Source: Mycoemilia scoparia (Eukaryota; Kickxellomycota; Kickxellomycetes; Kickxellales; Kickxellaceae). From it: 21,543 nucleotides of DNA. The position numbers and the translations under genes are program-made. Positions 18,643 through 21,543 of this stretch are shown here, one piece after another. The notes beneath the pieces are model-generated. The model searched no databases. It worked only from the letters and a program-made list of their open reading frames with translations, and had not been told where the DNA came from. Where the stretch lies: assembly GCA_027575805.1 (NCBI GenBank), contig JANBPU010000264.1, positions 1 to 21,543 of the forward strand, in the 5' to 3' direction. How positions within the stretch are numbered: position 1 is the first letter of the stretch; each line of letters begins with the position of its first letter.

Positions 18643-18762
18643 ATGTGAGTGATAATTTTTGAAGGGTGAAAGTTCACTAGTAAAACTGGACATCCATTTG
18701 GCTGTGATTCCCCTATAATCATTGGTCCCCAAAATTTACCCTTCAAAAATTATTGCCCATAT
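18643..18762 (+). mobile_element. MITE-like element, copy G (well preserved)
   Basis: 120 bp. The left end is ATGTGAGTGATAATTTTTGA, then AGGGTGAA. The right end is TTTACCCTTCAAAAATTATT, then GCCCATAT. The core matches copy E nearly base for base, with a few substitutions (for example GACATCCATTTGG against GACACCCGTTTGG). A short palindrome, TTCACTAGTGAA at 18623-18634, lies just outside its left end. Confidence 0.85.
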
Positions 18763-20274
18763 TTTATATAAAGTAATATCTGGCATCAAATCAATAACAT
18801 GCCATAAACTCGTAATACAAAAATAACCACATTGAATCAGTTTTCAAATAAAACATAATTATTTTATATATAAAAGTTTATTTATTTATTTATAAACCTT
18901 CTAACCAAGCATTGATGAAATATAAAATGAGACAATAAACGATAATTTCTCTAAAGACATGCTCTCAAAAACAACCAAATTTAAAAAGTCTCTGCATGTT
19001 GGAGACATGGGTGTGCAATGGATATTGATTAACATCACTCATTTTTAATGCGTTTCTATATTTCTAAAGCTGAGCAAGACAAATTTAAGTTTGTTGAGCA
19101 CATCAGTCTTAAGATTTACAAAGCATTGAATCGTATTAACCTCCAAATCATAATGGCCTTCTGTAACTTTATCATTATATTTGATCATTTTTGTTGATTT
19201 CTGTATCTAATAGACAGCGTTTTGTAAATCTGATAGGCAAATACAATATTCTTTGGGTTGGGATATGTTTGGTTGGGACCAAATGGGCAGTCAAAGATAT
19301 AGGTTCATATACAGAGACATGGCAGTAAATGTGACATGCTGGGATGCACCTCTGTTGCTTCGGGTGAGTTTGGAATTGTGGCTAAAGAGTAGTTCTTGGA
19401 GAGGTTGTAGGCTTTAACTTGAGGATGTGTCCGAAGCAGAGTTTATATAGGCTCTGGGTTTTGTAATGTAATCCTGTGGATATATAAAAATATACACATT
19501 TATCTCCTTAGCTGGTGACTTTGAAAGATATCAGCTGACAAGCCATGCTGCAACTGCATTTCACTGCATATGAGAAGGATATTTGGATCTTTAGTGCTTT
19601 ACTGATGCATCTTGCCATTAGCTCATCTTCGTTTAATAGTAAAGCGATAAAGGTTAGAGTATATATAATGAAAAATTACAATAAATAAATGCCAATATGT
19701 ACACTTAAAAGCAACTTAGTTCTCATGTACGGTCGCTTGGCAATATTTTCTGGCCTGAGAGCTTGAGTCGCAGCGTGTTGGAATGTATGGCATTAAAGTT
19801 TTATTGCACCACCAATGTGGTTTGTGAATTTAGATGCAAATCAATATTAATTGACCTTATAAACAAATATTGTCAATCTATATGCACATTTACTTTGCTT
19901 CTATCGGAATGACCTGCACTAAAAAAAAGTCATCCTTTTTCAAATTAAGTTAGCACAGAGTAATTTGGATATCTAAACACCGAAAACTATTACTGAAAAC
20001 TATAGAATAAACACTTTTATTTGAGGTATTGGTAAAGCAATTGCACAGAATCCGAGTAAAGCTAGCATTTGGCCAGATTTTGCAATGCCTTTGGCCAAAC
20101 ATCATATAATTGTACATAAAAAAAGGCTTATGCGATTGGGCCAAAATATGAGGACCCATTTTGGCCTGCCATAGATTTGACCGCTTGTGAATTTTCACCA
20201 CTTATTGATTGTTTACCCATACATGATCCAGCCAATTACAAAAATGCTTCATAGAATGTTTTAAAACTTCATAT
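18763..20274. other. Long AT-rich spacer
   Basis: No coding sequence is supported on either strand over about 1.5 kb. On the minus strand TATATAAA at 19449-19442 precedes a C/A-rich leader and ATGs near 19340-19320, but those frames stop within about 10 codons. The short minus-strand frame at 19950-20201 has no recognisable feature. Confidence 0.5.
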
Positions 20275-20283
20275 TATATAAAT
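20275..20283 (+). promoter_or_regulatory. TATA box (TATATAAAT) of the terminal small gene
   Basis: TATATAAAT is 95 bp upstream of the ATG at 20370. A C/T-rich leader (TTGCTTCTCCTTTTACTTTT) lies between them, the same layout as the other promoters in this window. Confidence 0.5.
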
Positions 20284-20369
20284 GCGATATATTGGCCATG
20301 TCAATCATGCTACTTTGCACTGTTTCAATGTCTTGCTTCTCCTTTTACTTTTCAATTATTCATTCAAAT

Positions 20370-21070
20370 ATGTTATCCGAAAAACAAGGTACTTATACAA
20401 TTTCTAAATTAATAGAACCAAACAATGTCAAATTTGCACAATAAATAGGTACAACTAAGTTATTTCTAATTTATTATAGGAGATCAATTTTTAACCAACG
20501 AGATTATTGAGAAGCTTTACAAAATAAATAAGCTCCCTGTGGACCACTGCGAGAACTTTTATGAAAATATTCTGGAGACATTGTTAGAGAGTAAAGACAA
20601 AGTTATCGGTGATAATGAACGAGAGCTACTAGAAAAAAATCCAAATATTCGTGCTCCAATCCTTTTATTGATGGGGTATGGGCGACATGAACTGTCAATT
20701 GAAACCAAAGCTGTGCTTAAAGCACAGATTAATCAGGCAGCTTCATTTCTCAAATATGTACGTATCATGATTTTAACATATGAATATCATTAATGCTATA
20801 TATTATATTGAAGATAATGTCTCCCAAGCTATAACTGGCTATATTGATTATGGTTTAAAACTCGATATCAGTATGAATCAAACAACAGGAGTAATACAAC
20901 AAAACCCATCCCCATGAAAGACAGCAGCTATCCAACAAATAATGACAAACAAGGTAAGTAGTATCAATATTACATTATTATAACTCAATTAAAACTACAC
21001 TTAAAATATCAGCTAATATGTAAATTTATCTTTATTAACAATTGTAGATCAGGTATGCAAAGATATTTGA
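20370..21070 (+). CDS. Probable four-exon small hypothetical protein
   Basis: The longest open block (20480-20793) has no ATG start in frame, which points to an upstream exon. A model that fits: exon 1 20370-20388, exon 2 20480-20757, exon 3 20872-20953, exon 4 21048-21070. The introns are GTACTT...TTATAG, GTACGT...TATCAG and GTAAGT...TTGTAG, all phases agree, and the product is 133 residues. It begins MLSEKQGDQFLTNEIIEKLY and continues as an acidic, helical-looking chain (ENILETLLESKDKVIGDNER, then ELLEKNPNIRAPILLLMGYG, then AVLKAQINQAASFLKY) with an Asn/Ser/Thr-rich tail. No signal peptide, membrane segment or known domain is seen. Without the second intron the protein would end at 20793 after KYVRIMILTYEYH. 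Exon 4 is tiny, so another donor or acceptor could change the C-terminus. Confidence 0.45.
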
Positions 21071-21124
21071 AGCATGCTATTTTACATTTACTTACACAGG
21101 TAAAAATGGGACATCATCAGTAGA

Positions 21125-21264
21125 CTTTCAGCACCCAAAGTCTGCTGAAAGCACATTGATTTGGATGCTGAAAATCTGCTGATAACTTTCAGTGCCCTTT
21201 CAGCATGCTGAAAGGGCACTGAAAGGTGACACCCTTTAAACATGTTTTCAGCACACAATTCAGC
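21125..21264. repeat. Cluster of TTTCAGCA / TGCTGAAA motifs
   Basis: About ten copies or near copies of TTTCAGCA or its complement occur in 140 bp. They include an inverted pair CTTTCAGCA (21125-21133) and TGCTGAAAG (21143-21151), single copies near 21165, 21174, 21245 and 21259, and the central palindrome. The cluster lies between the end of the small gene and the 22-bp array. It may be a foldback element end or a binding-site cluster. Confidence 0.7.
21186..21225. repeat. 40-bp perfect palindrome
   Basis: The left half CTTTCAGTGCCCTTTCAGCA is followed directly by its exact reverse complement, with no spacer and no mismatch. The centre is GCATGC. It could extrude as a cruciform or form a 20-bp RNA stem in a read-through transcript. 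Confidence 0.95.
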
Positions 21265-21269
21265 AACCT

Positions 21270-21543
21270 TTATGTAGTTTATCAACTATCATTATGTAGT
21301 TAATCAACTGACATTATGTAGTTTAACAACTAACATTATGTAGTTTAACAACTATCATTATGTAGTTTAACAACTATCATTATGTAGTTAATCAACTATC
21401 ATTATGTAGTTAATCAACTATCATTATGTAGTTAATCAACTATCATTATGTAGTTAATCAACTATCATTATGTAGTTTAACAACTATCATTATGTAGTTT
21501 AACAACTATCATTATGTAGTTTAACAACTATCATTATGTAGTT
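21270..21543. repeat. 22-bp tandem array, at least 12 units, open at the window edge
   Basis: Units begin TTATGTAGTT and end AACTATCA around a variable 4-base centre. Twelve full units (21270-21533) and a partial thirteenth are present; the array continues past the window. Each unit contains TAGTT-N4-AACTA, a 5-bp hairpin. The centre is TATC in unit 1, AATC in units 2 and 6-9, and TAAC in units 3-5 and 10-12. Two units carry extra changes just after the centre (CTGACA in unit 2, CTAACA in unit 3), as is usual at an old array edge. Confidence 0.95.

Noticed and set aside
19320..19449. Minus-strand TATATAAA with a C/A-rich leader and ATGs
   Set aside because: The frames that follow stop within about ten codons, and the splice joins I tried gave only about 15-20 residues.
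21270..21543. CRISPR-like array
   Set aside because: The 22-bp units are contiguous, with no unique spacers, so this is a plain tandem satellite.
21270..21543. Telomere
   Set aside because: The unit has no G-rich strand and does not resemble TTAGGG-type or known variant fungal telomere repeats.

Overview
The window reads as a piece of a fungal nuclear genome. It has AT-rich spacers, short GT-AG introns, pyrimidine-rich leaders, TATA boxes and AATAAA signals, and a GET-pathway-like ubiquitin-fold gene and a fungal-cyclin-like gene. Together with the low-complexity secreted proteins this suggests an early-diverging lineage (zygomycete grade, perhaps Kickxellomycotina). That placement is inference; no marker here fixes it. 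I see no tRNA, rRNA, CRISPR array, virus or intact transposon.

Layout. 1-1880 is non-coding, with two copies of a short inverted-repeat element and one hairpin. 1886-2537 holds a doubtful minus-strand spliced gene. 2824-4099 (+) is a three-exon gene for a ubiquitin-like-domain protein resembling Get5/UBL4. 4100-6218 is 3' UTR and spacer with another element copy. 6344-8858 (+) is a two-exon gene for a 794-residue secreted, silk- or mucin-like protein with a 19-residue tandem repeat. 9631-11691 (+) is a single-exon gene for an unrecognised 686-residue Tyr/His/Gln-rich protein. 11692-15690 is mostly spacer with dispersed repeats, two microsatellites and an unresolved GC-richer stretch. 15872-16609 (+) encodes a small secreted, cysteine-free, Gly/Leu/Val-rich protein that looks strongly expressed. 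17692-18271 (+) encodes a short cyclin-like protein. 18763-20274 is spacer. 20370-21070 (+) is a probable four-exon small gene of unknown function. The window ends in a 40-bp perfect palindrome, a cluster of TTTCAGCA-type motifs, and a 22-bp tandem array that runs off the edge.

The genes do not form a pathway. Five are clear or probable, all on the + strand, each with its own promoter-like upstream region where one is visible. Two encode secreted proteins that could be structural or surface components. What ties the window together is repeat content: a ~105-120 bp element family (seven copies plus one isolated end) with matching terminal inverted repeats sits in nearly every spacer, and an older ~130-bp repeat occurs three times between 11.9 and 15.5 kb.

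All splice sites were chosen by eye from donor and acceptor motifs and from reading-phase agreement. No database search was possible, so family names rest on recognised motifs and architecture.
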